A stretch of 64,000 bases of DNA, taken from Megascapheus bottae. Taxonomy: Eukaryota; Chordata; Mammalia; Rodentia; Geomyidae. The translations under genes and the position numbers were made by a program. The stretch is from contig JANJXV010000030.1 in NCBI GenBank assembly GCA_024803745.1, positions 506,001 through 570,000 on the forward strand, given 5' to 3'. Positions 12,072-24,480 of the stretch are shown in pieces (the first letter of the stretch is position 1; the number at the start of each line of letters is the position of its first letter). The notes below the pieces were generated by a model. That model did no database searches, was not told the origin of the DNA, and saw only the letters and a list, made by a program, of their open reading frames with translations.

Positions 12072-12268
12072 GACCAGAAACAAGACCTAGTGGTAGAGTG
12101 CCTGCTTAGCATGCATGAAGCCCTGTGTTGGATTCCTCAGTATCACATACATAGAAAAAAGCCAGAAGTGGTGCTGTGGCTCAAGTGGTAGAGCTCCAGC
12201 CTTGAGAAAACCCAAGAACAGTGCTCATGCCCTGAGCTCAAGCCTAGTACTGGCAAAAAAAAAAAAAA
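12072..12268 (+). mobile_element. ID-like dimeric SINE (diverged)
   Basis: Plus-orientation copy with CTAGTGGTAGAGTGCCTGC, the CACATACATAGAAAAAA linker and a second unit ending in poly-A at 12255-12268. The 5' end is degraded. Confidence 0.8.
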
Positions 12269-12269
12269 G

Positions 12270-13355
12270 AGGGAAGGAAGGAAGGAAATCATGTAGATAA
12301 CAGACAAGAAAACGAGATGCTTCTTGCTGCTTGCTAAGGTTTGTTATGAAATGTTTCCCAAAGGCTGTGTGTGGCCAGTTTTGGGGAGTTCCTTCTGGGC
12401 TGGCCCAGGGGCAGGCAGTGGGGGCAGTATTCTCTGGGTCCTGCTAGTCCCAGAGTCCTGCAGCCAGCTCCAGCCTGGACGCCCTCTGACGGGTTACCTG
12501 GAGAACTCCAGGTCTCTCTCCTCTACTGCGGAGAGGGCTGGCCTCACGGATGGGGTGAGGGGCTCATGGGCAGAGTGGTGGGGCGGGTCAGAGTCTGGAA
12601 GGCATCGCAGCCATCATCTGTCCAGATCACTTCCAGATGCTCTCCAGAGCCTGCGGCGTCAGCCTGGAGATGTTCCCCTTCAGAGCTGTCGTGGGTCCTC
12701 CCCCGTCACGTTATTATTACCTTCTCTAGCACAGGTCCAGATTTGGCTTCTGACCAGTGGCTCTCAAGCCCTGCCTTGGACAAGGCAACGCCTCAAGTCT
12801 GCAAGACTTTCTCTCACAGCCTGACCATGGCTGACACACCTATGAATAAAGAAGCCACATAGACACCTGGCAATCACATGGCCCCCTGGAGTTGGCCCAG
12901 CTGTGACAGCACGACAGAAGTCACTGTTCAGGTCAAGAACGCAAAATCAGCCAATAATTGCTTTCATTTTCCAAGATGATAAAGTGACAGTCCCCAATCA
13001 AATCTGTGACCTTTAGCAGACATTTGCTTTGAGAATCACAATGACTGTTTTCAAAGGTTTTGTCAGTGAGTGGCTCCCATAATCCAGTGCTCAGAACAAA
13101 AGGCAGAGAACAGACTTCAGAGCCGACTTTTCACTTTGCCGTTGTCTAAATGGATTCAGTTTGACCCAGTTTTGCTTTGCTTCAAGGTCAAAAGCACTTG
13201 TGATCTTATAGGCTAAAATGTTTAATATCCAAGGATCAGAGGCACACTCAGGAAACTAACAGTTTAAAAGAAAGCCCAACCTGAATGAATTGGGGTGAAG
13301 CAATCTAGATCGAGAAATCTCTTTTATTTTTTTAATAGCAAGACAGAGATGTGAC
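12270..13355. other. Intergenic, nothing recognised
   Basis: Two overlapping plus-strand open frames of about 165 codons occupy 12324-12862. They overlap each other in different frames with no recognisable protein, so I treat the stretch as non-coding. Confidence 0.55.
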
Positions 13356-13359
13356 CTTT

Positions 13360-13480
13360 TGAAACATTTATTCTGTACCAGATACTATGAGGTGAGCATA
13401 TACATCTGTCACCTTACTTAATCCTACCAAAAATTCCATCAAGTGAGATTATCCTTCCACATGAAGAAACACACCCTGAA
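13360..13480 (-). mobile_element. MIR SINE fragment
   Basis: In reverse it shows the MIR core pattern: 'ttcttcatgtgga', 'ggataatctcacttg', then 'taagtaaggtgac' and 'cagaataaatg'. Old and diverged, as expected for a pan-mammalian MIR. Confidence 0.55.
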
Positions 13481-13934
13481 CCCTCACTGACAGCTTCCCA
13501 GGAAAAATGATTTTCCCAATCATTCTGGCTAGTATTTTAATTTCTTTTCTTTTTTAATGAAATGTGGTATCTGTGCAACCGAATGTACATATTAAGCAGC
13601 ATATTTGATTTCAGCATTGTTTACATTGCTGTGATCAGCACCCAAAGCTAGATGGAGGACCCTTTGGCACCCCGGGGTCCCAGCCCTCAGGCAGCACGGG
13701 CCTCTGACGGCCATGGATCCCATCCTGTCCCTGGGGCCCAACTTCCGTGGTTTTGAAAAGACATTTGCAATAAATGAAACAGAAGTTATCTTCCTGTGTC
13801 TGAGTTCTTTCTCACAACCTACACTTTGAGGTTTAGACACCTGCTTCTCATCAGTAGTTTGCTGACTTCTCCATTTATGGAGTGTGGACTGCTGATTGTC
13901 CAGAACTTTGTTGATGGACACTTTTTGTTTTTTC

Positions 13935-14110
13935 CTTGCCAGTACTGGTACTTGAACTCAGAACTTTTCACTTGCTTGACATTCTTCCTCACAGCGGGCA
14001 CTCCACTACTTGAACCACACCTCTACCTCAGCTTTTTGCTGAGTCTAACTTTTCTGCCCAGGGTGGCTTTGAACCATACAGATCTCTGCCTCCTGCATAG
14101 TTTTGTATAT
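13935..14110 (-). mobile_element. B1-ID composite SINE (diverged)
   Basis: Starts with the reversed tail 'ccttgccagtactggtactt', continues with 'ccactacttgaaccacacct' and the reversed B1 part 'ggtggctttgaacc'. Confidence 0.6.
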
Positions 14111-14167
14111 TTGAAGCTAAATATTGAGTTCCTATAAGTTCATTCTTATGAATTAAGACTATGAAAC

Positions 14168-14173
14168 GTGTGT

Positions 14174-14234
<61 letters not shown>

Positions 14235-14242
14235 TGTGTGTG
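14168..14242 (+). repeat. (TG)n microsatellite
   Basis: About 37 TG units with two TA interruptions, adjoining a reversed SINE tail on its right. Confidence 0.95.
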
Positions 14243-14375
14243 TCGGTACTGGGGCTTGAACGCAAGGCCTGGGCACTGTGCCTTAGTCTCTTCCCTCAGC
14301 TGGCACTTCACCACTTGAGCCACAGCTGTACCTTTTTTGGTGGTTAGTTGGCATCTCACAGATTTTCCTGGCTGA
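14243..14375 (-). mobile_element. B1-ID composite SINE, truncated
   Basis: Reversed ID-like part 'ggtactggggcttgaacg', 'cacttgagccacagct', then a short B1 remnant ending about 14375. Confidence 0.65.
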
Positions 14376-17365
14376 CCTTGCGCAGTTCAGTGGGACCCGC
14401 AGGCCCCCATGAAGACTTACCGTTATTTTTATACCTAGTAAGAACTCTAGCAAAACTTACCATCCTTAAATGGTTGGCTTCTGAGGTTGGTATTCTCCTG
14501 GGGGACTCTTCCCCTCCCCGGGCACGCCTCAGAGGTGCCTCTCCTAATCATACCACGATGCACAGGACTCCTTCCCAGTGGCCACCTCACCCTACCTGAA
14601 GAGTGTACTTAGTTCATTTCCATTAATACACTCACTGCTATAATCTTGTTATACCATTTATTTGTCCCTTTTTTCGTTTTGTATTTTCTCTTCCCCTCCT
14701 TTTATTGTTTTTGGGCCTTTCACTCTCTGACATTCTGTTGTTGTTGTTTTTTTTCTCACCATTGTTTGGAGATCAGATCTTCATTCTTTTTTTTTAATGT
14801 CATTATGTGCATGTTTCATAGTTTATTCAAGCTTTCCCCTTACTGGCTAACATATGGGTTGTTTGCAGCCTTTTTCTGTTCTACTTACTTCTGCTATAAA
14901 AGGCTTTTGTTCTTTCTATTCTTTTCAGAGCTGCTTTCAGTCTCATAATAGCTGTCCTAGATCCTCCAATTTTTATAACCTCCTTAGTTATAAAGGCTAA
15001 AATTAGGCAACATCTTTAAAGTCTTCTCAACAGTACTAAACTGTAATAGAAAACTTTAATAACAATTGCTATTTTCCCAACTTTTATATTCTCTATTGTC
15101 CATAATTTTAATATTACGCTGTATATGAATTAGATATTACTGTTTGTACTGTAAACATTCATTTTGATTTATCTATTTTTGTACACAACTCATTTTGTAT
15201 ATCAAACTTTCCACCAGGTGTTATTTAAAATCTATTGAGTCCCTTAGATGTGAGAGCCCAACAGTTCTGGAAACATTCCCACCTATGATCTTGCACACCA
15301 CAGCCCATTCTCCTGACCTGCAGTTGGCTCTTTGTTGAGAAAAATGCTCATGCTCTCCTTAGCCTCTGGCTCCTGGCTCTTCTGTCATGTTTGTGTCCCA
15401 TTGTGTCTGCAAGCTGCATCTGGAATAGGTATTTGAGACAGGGATTCCCTACAGCTCAGACTGGCCTTTATCTTGCCCTCCTCCTGTCTCGGTCTCCACC
15501 ATGCTGGGGTTTCAAGACAGGCAGCACGGTATCTGATTGTAGAATATTCCTAACTCACCTTCAAGTTCACCCAAATTCTCTCTGGTCATATCTCGTTGGT
15601 TGGTCGGTCCCTCCATTGTTTCCATCTCACTTATTGCTGGCTGGTTTTGGCAAGCCTACTTGGTTTTTGAGCATCTCTTTGGTCACTGGTCTTTAGCAAC
15701 CATATTTTCAAGTTCCCTCTGTGGTGCTGTCTGTTATGTCTGCTACTGACCCTCATAAATATTAGTTAGCATCCACTGGTACCACATTCAGTACACACAG
15801 GGACCACATAATGCCCATTTCTTTCCAGGTGCTGTGATTTATGCTGGCAGCAGCTCATTCCCTAGACCATTCTCTGTGGAAATCCTTTATAGCATGGCTC
15901 CACATCTATCAGCAAGGATTTAGTCTCCTGAACATGGCACCAGCATGGGACCACTTTGAATAAAGTATCTTCTTGTGGTTTGGAGCTGCGTGGGGCCTCA
16001 TGCATTCCACTGGAGGGTCACCTGATGTCTCACTTGTAGTTATGCTTCCTGGGGGCGGAGCTGCTTCCCGTCCTCTGCACCAGATTGAGAAGCAGCTTCC
16101 CTTCTGCACACAATGCTCATTTCTAGTTCACTCAGTGACACCTAAGCCACCACCCTTTAGGGTCCCGCCTCTTGCAGGTTTTTTCATGCGACTCCTCCCT
16201 GCAGTAGGAGTTCCCATCCACACTGTGGACTCTGGGAGCAGGGGCTCCCCGCTCCTCGCAGAGCTAGCCCTATCCTTCCCTGCCTCCCCAGTTTCCTTGC
16301 ACCTCCTTTTCATTTCTGTGGCTTTCTTGGCTTTCTTGTCTTGGCACCCCCAACAAGAATGGGTCATCTCCTTCCTGAGGCTGTTCCTGGCACCCCAACT
16401 GCCTTGCGGACAGAAACCATCGGTTAGCATCTGGTTTGATGAAGGACATTGGGAACTCATGAAGAATGCAAACCTCCTTCCAGCAGCCATGGAGCATTGC
16501 ACGCAGAACATGCATCTCCTCCATGACGGCTCTGCAGACGAAACAAGTGGCCAATTTGTCCTGAACTTACAGTAGTGGCATTGCTGGCACATGGCCTGTC
16601 GCAAGCAAAGGAGGTGTTTTTCTGAGTCATTTTCTTGAAGGAACAGTGGACTGCCCTATGTGAAGGTTAAGGTAGCCTGATAAAACTCTGTCACCAAGAT
16701 GAACTTGTTAGGACCGTGTGAAAACCTCCCAAAGCAGCCAGGTCTGTAATGAGTCCTCAGTGTGGTCTGGGCTGCCGGGAACGGCTGTGAGCACTTAGAA
16801 GCAGGCAGCTGTCCACCTCCTGCGGCTCAGCACGGCAGCACTCACCTCATGTCTCGTTCGGTAGTCATCTCAGGGTTGGAGAACACAATGGATGGCGTCC
16901 ATGGAAACGCAGTGTGACCACATCGAGTCTCACTCACCTGCAACTGCAGCTTCAGGTGGAGCTGGGAATACCGGCCTACAACAAAAACAAAAGACCGTGG
17001 GCTTCGGTGGAGGTGAGCTTTAAACATGCAGAAGCGTATTTCTTTGGGAAATACCTTCTCCAGACCCCACAGGGTTCCATTCCCCACGTCTGCAGGTGGA
17101 GGGTGGCCACAGCGAGTCCAGGGACCCACAAATGGTGCTCCTCCAAGCCAAGAGGGCCAGCAAACATATACTCATGGCAGAGCCATCTCTCCCAGTTGGA
17201 GACAATCTATATAAACAAGATGTCTACAATACAACCCATTTTCATATCCACACGTACAAATAACGACGGTTGGCTTTAGGAGGCCACAAGGGCCTCTGGA
17301 CCTTTACATGGCATAGTAATGGGCTCAGGCCCATTCTCGGTGTTCAAAATTTGATTTTTCCCTAC
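14376..17365. other. Intergenic, mostly unassigned
   Basis: The part at 14640-15250 is AT-rich and T-tract-rich and may be old retrotransposon sequence. A reversed B1-like piece lies at 15425-15540. At 15973-16575 a 200-codon plus-strand frame overlaps a 158-codon minus-strand frame (16128-16604). I do not recognise either product and see no exon-intron structure. Confidence 0.5.
15425..15540 (-). mobile_element. B1-like SINE fragment
   Basis: Contains the reversed B1 sequence 'tttgagacagggattccc', 'cagctcagactggcct' and 'ctcggtctccaccatgctgg'. Confidence 0.6.
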
Positions 17366-17369
17366 TGGT

Positions 17370-17500
17370 TCTGACATATTGGACAAATCACTTAATTTTC
17401 CTCCTTTTCAGTTCACTCCTCTGCATAATAGCTGTAATTCTACCTACATCATGAGATGTAAGGCTGAATACATGTGGAATTAAGCCTGTGTAAGTGCTGG
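17370..17500 (+). mobile_element. MIR SINE fragment
   Basis: Matches the plus-orientation MIR core: 'ggacaaatcacttaatttt', 'ttcactcctctgcataat', 'ctacctacatcatgag', 'gtgtaagtgctgg'. Confidence 0.6.
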
Positions 17501-18427
17501 TTGAGGTGGCCATGAAGCATAAAGCTCAATCTATCATGTATCTGTCTATCTATCCACCATGACTAAGTGAGTTAGAGACGTAGGAGGTAGGCTACAAGAA
17601 ATCCCATGCCTGGAAAGGGCAGACAGTAAGAACCATCCTCCGCTTTCACTTCTGATCCTGCTGACAAATCTCTCTGTAAGACACAAGCCCATGCTGAAAC
17701 ACGACAGAGAAGACAACAGTGTGGGTGTCTCTGCTCTGCTGGAAGAAATGGGATTTGAGGTGCTTAACAGAGACAGTCTGTCAAATCAGAAGCTCATTAA
17801 GATTCAGATGGCCCCAACTTTAGGGGCTCTCTGGTAAGCAGGGGTATTTTTTGGTGAGGAAGATGGCCTGTGCTGGGCTGTAGCTTGGAAATAGTACACT
17901 TCACCTGCATGTGTAACACTCTGGCTCAAGCCCCGTGAAACAAAAGGTACATACATTGCTCATGTCTGCAGATTGGCTCTCAGCACAACCAAAATTCTCA
18001 ATCCTTATACAAAAGAGAGAGGATTACCAGAACGAAAATTACACATGGCAAGAAACATCTAAAATAGACTTAATAGCTTAAGTCATCAAGAAAATGCGCA
18101 TTAACTACTGGTGAAATATAAAGTTTATTCATGAAAGCCTTTTTCTGCAAACTTATAGAGCTTGGGTTGCATGATGGAGGTGATCAGAAATGATTACTTT
18201 TTAAAAGTTAAACCTAAGCACAGTCAGGATGGTGCAGAGATGGACGCGGAGGGACCAGGCTGGGGCAGATGGCAGGGTACAAGGGGACATCCAGTTACGA
18301 GGCTGCCATCACAAAGTGAGCACAAGGCAGCACTGAGGACATGGGCTCCAAGATGAGGTGAGAAGTGCTGACAGGGGCAGCTGTGGAGCTCAGGAAGTGA
18401 GGGTGTCTCTGGGAATGCGCTAACTTG

Positions 18428-18526
18428 GGAAGAGAAGGGTGGGGGAAGAAGGAGAGGAGGAGGAGGAGGAGGAGGAGGAGGAGGGGAGGAGGAGGAGGGG
18501 AGGAGGGGGGAAAAGGAAGAAAAAAG
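18428..18526 (+). repeat. (GGA)n purine tract
   Basis: Nearly 100 bp of almost pure purine on the plus strand with a GGA/GAG core at 18451-18510. The strand asymmetry is typical of triplex-capable DNA. Confidence 0.9.
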
Positions 18527-20199
18527 GCTCATCAGAGAATTTTGAGTGAATTCTGTGACTAAGACATTAGTGCTGTGCAGAAACAGCAAAGGAAGAGGCC
18601 AGGGCGTCCTCACGAGACCAGGCGATGATAGCTCCTTCCTGTAGGCAGGGCGGTGGTCTGAGCCCCTCCACACAGGCGATGGACAGTGTGCCTTGGCAGT
18701 GCAGCAGACTGATGGATGAGGCTGGCGGGCTGGACACCTGCTTCAACAACGGGAGGGCGCAGAAGGTGACTTGGCGAGGACAGTTGGCTGCAAAGGCACA
18801 TGAAATGTTATTTTTGACTTCCCCATGGGAGAGAACAGCTTTTTTTCTGGTTGCCAGGGAAATTGTGTTCTGAGCAGTTATATATGGCTTCTAAAAGTCT
18901 TAGGGAAACCAGAAAGCATTAGAAGCCATGCTGGCATGTGGTGCTTGGACCGTCCACCGGCTGAGATGCAGCCTTCCCCTCTTCCTGCACACATGGTAGC
19001 TGTCTAGCAGTCACCGGGTTGGGTGATCCAGCCCAGGATGGCAGGCCCTACTGGTTAACTGCTGCGAGTCAGGGAGCAGGCTCGGGGCTGGAGGAGGGAA
19101 CTGGGACAAGCAGGCAGCCACTGGCCACTTGACGTCGTGGCGCGGGGCACGGTGAATCTGACAGGCACAGAGGAGTTGTCATCAAAAGTGGGTAAGTTAT
19201 CACTGAGCTCAGTGACGCCACACCGTGGCCCCAAAGTCTGAACTAAGTGCCACTTGGGTCTCTCCTGCCCGAAGTGAGACTCCACAGTTCACCCACACAG
19301 TGTGGGATGCCTCTCAGCACCCCTTTACCCGTTCCCGCCCCCAACCCCATACTCTCTCCACCTCAGGGCCAGGAAACTACCTTTGGCAGCTTTTCCAGAA
19401 ATACATGCAGGAGAAAGGATGCCTCTCTGTGTTTGCCTTACATGTGGCCAAGCAAGAGGGATTGGTGATGGGGCTTCTCCCTCCTCTCCACCACCTTCAC
19501 CACCACCTCCATCATCCTGCCCCCACCACCCTCATCCCAGGGCTACCACCAGCACCTCCTCCAAACCACCAACCTCATTCGCTGTCAGCCCGCCTTGCTG
19601 TCACCGTGGCCGTCTTCCTACCCCACCAGCATCACCTCCATCACCTCACCATGACTCCTGGGAAGTCTCCTTCAATGAGAACCCAGCCCAAGTGAAGGCC
19701 CCAGCAGACAGCCTGACCAGAGCAGGAAGAGACGGTGGGGACCGCTTCCCCTGCAGGCCTGCCACAGAGACAAGTTTCCTGAGTTCCCTTGCACTTTGCT
19801 TCTCCTGCCTCTTCATTCAGTGGCCTCTTCCTGGAGGAAGAGTGGAAGGGTCTCAGAAGAGGGAGCCTGGGGTGCCTGCAAATGAGACCCTCAGTGGACT
19901 AAGACGCTAGGTCATGTGGAACGGAGCCTTGTGGCCCAGGCTTCACTGGAATCAATCAAATCCAGTAAGAAAGTGGGCAGCCAGCCAAGAGAGATGGGCT
20001 ATAACCCTGGATATTAATGAGCCTCTTACCCCAGACAGATACTTTTAATCAACCAATGTTGATCCTCATTCACACGCTGAGAAGGTTGGCTTTGTGCCCA
20101 AAAGTGGCTTGCTGATGTCATCTCAGGGGCACAGGGAGCAAAATGGCAGTGTGGGGGAGGACTGACTCCAGATACCCCAGAAAGCAGTGGATCCAGGAG

Positions 20200-20380
20200 A
20201 GCAGATGGGGGGGGGGGGCTGGAGATGCATCCAAGCAGGAATGAGAGATGGGGAGGAGACAGAGGGAGGAAGAGAAGATACAGACAGGAGTGGTGAGAGA
20301 GGGGAGGAGGGATGTGGGGGGAGGACAGGAGGGCTGGGTTGGGGAGGGGAGGGGATTCTACAGTTATTCAGCATCCCTGC
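20200..20380 (+). repeat. G/A-rich tract with G-run
   Basis: A run of about 11 G at 20208-20218, then roughly 160 bp of GGA, GAGG and GGGGA repeats on the plus strand. Confidence 0.8.
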
Positions 20381-20833
20381 CTGTCCTTTCTGAGAAGCAG
20401 GTCTTGCTTAGGGAGGAGGCAGGTGTGGGGGACTCTGGAGAGGGAGGCAGGGGACCGCCTGGCTCCGAGCCTCTCTGGAAGCACTGGCACACAGCAGACA
20501 GCACCTGCGATGGCCCACATTGCTACTCCAAAGGCTGAACAACGTTCTGGAATTTCCTTTCAGGGCAGGCAGGCCAGATTAGCAGCACAGCATCTTGGGT
20601 TTGACAGTTTAACACAAATGGAGGAAACACAGCCTTCATATTGAATAATAAAAGTCCACGAATATGCCTTCTTGGTCTCACCTGGAATGGAGGACAAAAA
20701 GTCTTCCCAGATGTGCTTCCCCTGTCTGGAACTGGGAGAGGGTGAGGTGGGGTGGTGTAAGGATGGTGGGGGAGGAGGAGAAGGTCAGGGAAATCGAGGC
20801 GGCAGCTACAGAATGATCTAGAAGTCAAGTGCT

Positions 20834-20935
20834 CTAGATCTCAGGAGACTGAGATTGGAGGATTACAGTTCAAAGCCAGCCCGGGCAGACAAATCTGGGA
20901 GATCCTTGTCTTGCAACAAAGCAAGACATTGCCTC
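20834..20935 (+). mobile_element. B1-like SINE fragment
   Basis: Shows 'tctcaggagactgagattgg', 'gttcaaagccagcccgggca' and 'cttgtcttgcaacaaagcaa', a 7SL-derived left part without a recognisable ID part. Confidence 0.65.
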
Positions 20936-22070
20936 AGAGAAGAAATGCTCTCTCTATGAGGATGGGTCATTATGGGAAGAGATGAGGACACTAGCACACC
21001 GGAAGGGATGACCACACAGATGCAAAGGGAGACGCCAAGGAGCAGGTCCTCAGAGGCCACGTCTTGGAGAATGAAGTTCTTGATGGCCCTGTGGGCGGCG
21101 ATCTGGTCTTGTTGGTATCAGTCAGTTAAATGCGAAGTCAGACTCCTTCGAGTGTGGGGCCTGGTGGCCAGCACTGTCCCTTCCTGCCAAGGGTCACTCA
21201 CCTCTGTGGAACCAGCATGACTTTGCTATCAGGAACTCACTGGAGCAGCCTAAACGCCCAGGGGTTAAATCCGGAAGGTACTGAAGAATAAGACAAGGAA
21301 GGCCACTTGTTCTAAAAAGGACTTTATTATCTCTTCTTCTGAGAATCTTCAGAGCATATGTGTGAAATTTTGTCTCTATTTAGGGCATGGTTGCTTCCAA
21401 AGGCTCAGCTGCTATCCTGGAGCTGGGAGATGGTGGGGGAGGCGGAAGCAGAGTCACAGCCTAGACCGCTGCATCCCCCCCCACAAGCCCCCAGGCTTTA
21501 AAAATCACCACCACCAGCGCCATCACCATCATCACGCCCCTCCCAGGCTCCCCACCCCTGGGGCGCATGAGCTCTGATGGACTTCAGCCTCCCTTTCAGT
21601 CTGAGCGAATTCCTCCTTGCAAGCACCCTCCTTCCCCACCGTGTGTGGGTACAAAAGCGATGGAGAGGTACCTCATCCTTAGTCCTCCTGTAACGAGTTC
21701 CTACTTGCAGTGGCACTGCCGCCGCCCCCGCCGCCGCCCGTCTCCCATCATCCATAACCACACACCATGGCACAGCAGTGCCCTCACCTGAAGGCCAGGA
21801 ACTCTGGGGAGGGAAAGGCTGGGGGTCCCTGGAGGTCACCACACCCCTGGCTACATTTGGTGACTTTGTGTCACTTCCTGCCATGCTGAGGGACCATGGA
21901 TTTCCTTCTGAGAGGTCTCTGCACCCCTCACTCCCTAGGCCCCAGAGCCTCTGCTCCACGCTGGCACATCATACTTGAGGACTGACCAACTGACTGGCAG
22001 GAGAAAGGACCCGAAGCTGAGTGGCTGGGCCCAGTCCTGATCCAGAATAAGCAGCACACGCCCTGTAAGA
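20936..22070. other. Intergenic, nothing recognised
   Basis: No gene found. A short (CAY)n-like patch lies at 21507-21535 and a CCGCCG patch at 21720-21742. Open frames here are low-complexity. Confidence 0.5.
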
Positions 22071-22075
22071 ACATG

Positions 22076-22535
22076 CTTGTGCACTCCCTAGGAACAGTCT
22101 CACGGACACACGCACCTTGGGGACCTCCTCTTACACACCATGGGGACAGTCTCATGTACACACCGTGGGCACCTCCTCTTACACACCATGGGGACAGTCT
22201 CACGTACACACCGTGGGCACCTCCTCTTACACAGCATGAGGACAGTCTCACGTACAGCACAATGGGAACGTTCTCACGTGGGCACCGTGGAAACCTTCTC
22301 TTACACACCATGGGGACCTTCTTATACGTAATAACATAAGAACATTCTCTTGGGCCGGGAGTTTGGCCTAGTGGTAGAGTGCTTGCCTAGCATGCACAAA
22401 GACCCAGGTTCGATTCCTCGGTACCATGTACATAGAAAAAAGCCAGGAATGGTGCTCTGGCTCAAGCAGTAGAGCTCTAGCCTTGAGAAAGTCTGAGGAC
22501 AGTGCTCAGGCCCTGAGTTCAAGCCCAGAACTGGC

Positions 22536-22572
<37 letters not shown>

Positions 22573-22835
22573 ATTCTCGTATGCGACATAGAACTGTTCT
22601 TGCACACACTGTAGGAATGTTTTTGCATACATGCCATAGGAACATTCTTGTACACTCCGTAAACATGTTCTCACATACATATCATAGGAATGTTGTCTTA
22701 CACACTGTAGGAATGGTCCAGTGCACACCCTGAGAACATTCTTGTACATACCGTAGGAATGTTCTTGCATGCACACTGTTTTCATGTACACACCACGGGA
22801 ACATTCTCACGTACACACTATAAATATGTTCTTGT
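22076..22835 (+). repeat. 24-bp minisatellite, split by a SINE
   Basis: The array is built on a monomer of about 24 bp of the form TACACACCRTGGGAACRTTCTC. In the left part two variant monomers alternate, giving a 48-bp unit whose starts fall at about 22133, 22181 and 22229. The right part (22570-22835) is more diverged but keeps 'cataggaacattcttgtaca' type units. A full dimeric SINE sits in the middle (22352-22540). Confidence 0.85.
22352..22540 (+). mobile_element. ID-like dimeric SINE inside the minisatellite
   Basis: Full-length plus-orientation copy (GGGCCGGGAGTTTGGCC to GAACTGGC) with a (GA)n tail at 22541-22569. GAACATTCTC at 22340-22349 and about 22569-22578 flanks it. This is a target-site duplication, although the same motif is also part of the minisatellite unit. 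Confidence 0.9.
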
Positions 22836-23199
22836 GGGATGGCTTACCCTCTCACCCAACTTCATTGCCAGGCTCAGCTTTTCCCAGTGTTTGCTGCGTA
22901 GTTTTTCTTAGAGCTTGAGTCTTGGGGTGACATGATAGCCGTGCCTGGGCCCGCTTCAGGCCCTCACCTCCAGCAAGTGTTCTCTGCACCCTACGCTTGC
23001 CCACATTCCTCCTGGCAGGAATCCCATCTATGGGACTGTCGCGGGGCTGCACAGAGTCCCCTGTAGGGGAAGAGGTAGAAAAGGAAGGCAATGGGGGATT
23101 TTGCTCTGCAGCCAGGAGTGAGCTCACCTCTCACCTGGGTACTTCACATCGGGAGCTTTGATTACTCTAGTAACGAGGGCTCAACTAAAGACACTGCCC

Positions 23200-23315
23200 A
23201 GCCTCTCCAATCTCCAATCCAATTTCCTGATCATAAAATAGAGACAAAGTACCCATCTTGCATTTGCTCTATGATGAGAATTAAATAAAAAATAGTACTT
23301 GGAAATACGTTGTAA
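23200..23315 (+). mobile_element. MIR SINE fragment
   Basis: Plus-orientation MIR core: 'caatttcctgatcataaaat', 'agagacaaagtacccatct', 'gatgagaattaaataa'. Confidence 0.6.
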
Positions 23316-23394
23316 ACTGTAACTTCTGGATCATCGTATTATATAATGGTTATGGGACTTGCATGAATAATTATTAATAATTTCTACTAATTAA

Positions 23395-23700
23395 AAATGT
23401 GGTGGTACACATCTATAACTCCAGCCTATGGGAAATTGAGGCAAAATGTTGATAGTTTGAGATCAAAGAGGCTACACAGAGAGAGATCTTGTCTCACAAA
23501 GAAAAGACAAAAAAGGCATAGGGAAGGCACACTTGTAATCCCCCTATTTAAGAGGCACAGATAGAAGGTCATAGTCCAAGACTGGCCCAGGCAAGAGTAA
23601 TCCTATCTGGAAAAATGAGCTGAAACAAAAAAGTAGAGTCCTGCCTAGCAAGCTAGAGAGCTGGAGTTGAAATCTGGTACCACCAGAAACAAAAGGCCTC
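23395..23700 (+). mobile_element. Old B1-type composite repeat
   Basis: Two successive 7SL-like starts ('gtggtggtacacatctataa' and 'aaggcacacttgtaatcccc'), each with a 'gaggca' core, followed by an ID-like right end ('ctgcctagcaagctagagag', 'gttgaaatctggtaccacca'). Confidence 0.55.
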
Positions 23701-24389
23701 ACCACCCTTGGTCTTGAAGAGACCTGGAGTGCCTCATGGAGAACAAAGTTCATATTATGATGGGACTGGTTGAACAGATGGGAGCACCACTCTCCTCATT
23801 CCTTTCCCAACTCACCTGGAAAACTCAGCTTTATCTGCAAATTACCTTCCACAGCTCTATGTTTCCAAACACAGAACCATCTGGAAGGCTGCAGGCCTCC
23901 ATATCCCAGAATATCAGTGACTCTGCACCCTGACCCCAGGGCTGGGAAAACCCGCTTCAGTTCAGCCAGCGGTGAGCGCATACAGGACCCAAACCTGGAC
24001 TTCTGAGAGCTGGGCACCAGGAAGCAGGGCTGGGCTTGCTGCTCTGGATTTCAGCTGGTGTTGGGTGGGGGTGAACCACCAATGCAGAGCAGATGGGATA
24101 CCCAGTCCCCTGCCTGCTGTGCCCATGTCCCCTTTCTGTAAGCTGGGCGACGGTGCTGTTGGCCTGGCAGCATGCAGCAGGACCTGTGAGAAGAGGTGGG
24201 CCTCTTGGAGGATGGATGGAGATGGTGGCTCAAATGGAGAGACGCACTCACAGATCCCAGAAGCCCAGGTGGAGGGCAAAGTAGCTTCTTCTCCTTCCAA
24301 TCAAAACAACTCAATAACCTCGGTTTATTAATGCAATGCAGAGCAGAAGTGCACCTTCCAGCTGGAAAAGGCTCAAGAAAGGATGCTGA

Positions 24390-24480
24390 GGGGCCAGGAG
24401 TGTGGTCTAGTGATTGAGTGCTAGCCTTGAGAAAGGCCAAGGACAGTGCCCAGGCCCCGAGTTCAAGCCCCAGGACTGAC
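24390..24480 (+). mobile_element. ID-like dimeric SINE with internal deletion
   Basis: The first 30 bp of the tRNA-like unit (GGGGCCAGGAGTGTGGTC) run directly into 'gctagccttgagaaaggcca' of the second unit, so about 100 bp including the B box is gone. The element then ends 'ccaggactgacagg'. Confidence 0.75.

Larger units (their letters stand above)
17501..20830. other. Intergenic with purine tracts
   Basis: No gene recognised. An old ID-like remnant may lie at 17870-17945 (CTGTAGCTTGGAAATAGTAC). Purine-strand tracts at 18428-18526 and 20200-20380 are listed separately. Pyrimidine-rich CACC/TCC sequence at 19480-19660 creates long but low-complexity open frames. Confidence 0.5.

Noticed and set aside
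12324..12862. Two overlapping plus-strand frames of about 165 codons
   Set aside because: Different frames over the same GC-rich bases, no recognisable domain, no splice or promoter evidence.
15973..16604. A 200-codon plus-strand frame overlapping a 158-codon minus-strand frame
   Set aside because: Neither resembles a protein I know, they lie antisense to each other, and there is no promoter, Kozak context or splice structure. Unresolved; a protein search would settle whether it is an old retrocopy.
22076..22835. CRISPR-like regular repeats
   Set aside because: The repeats are directly contiguous, degenerate 24-bp units without unique spacers, in a mammalian genome. It is a minisatellite.
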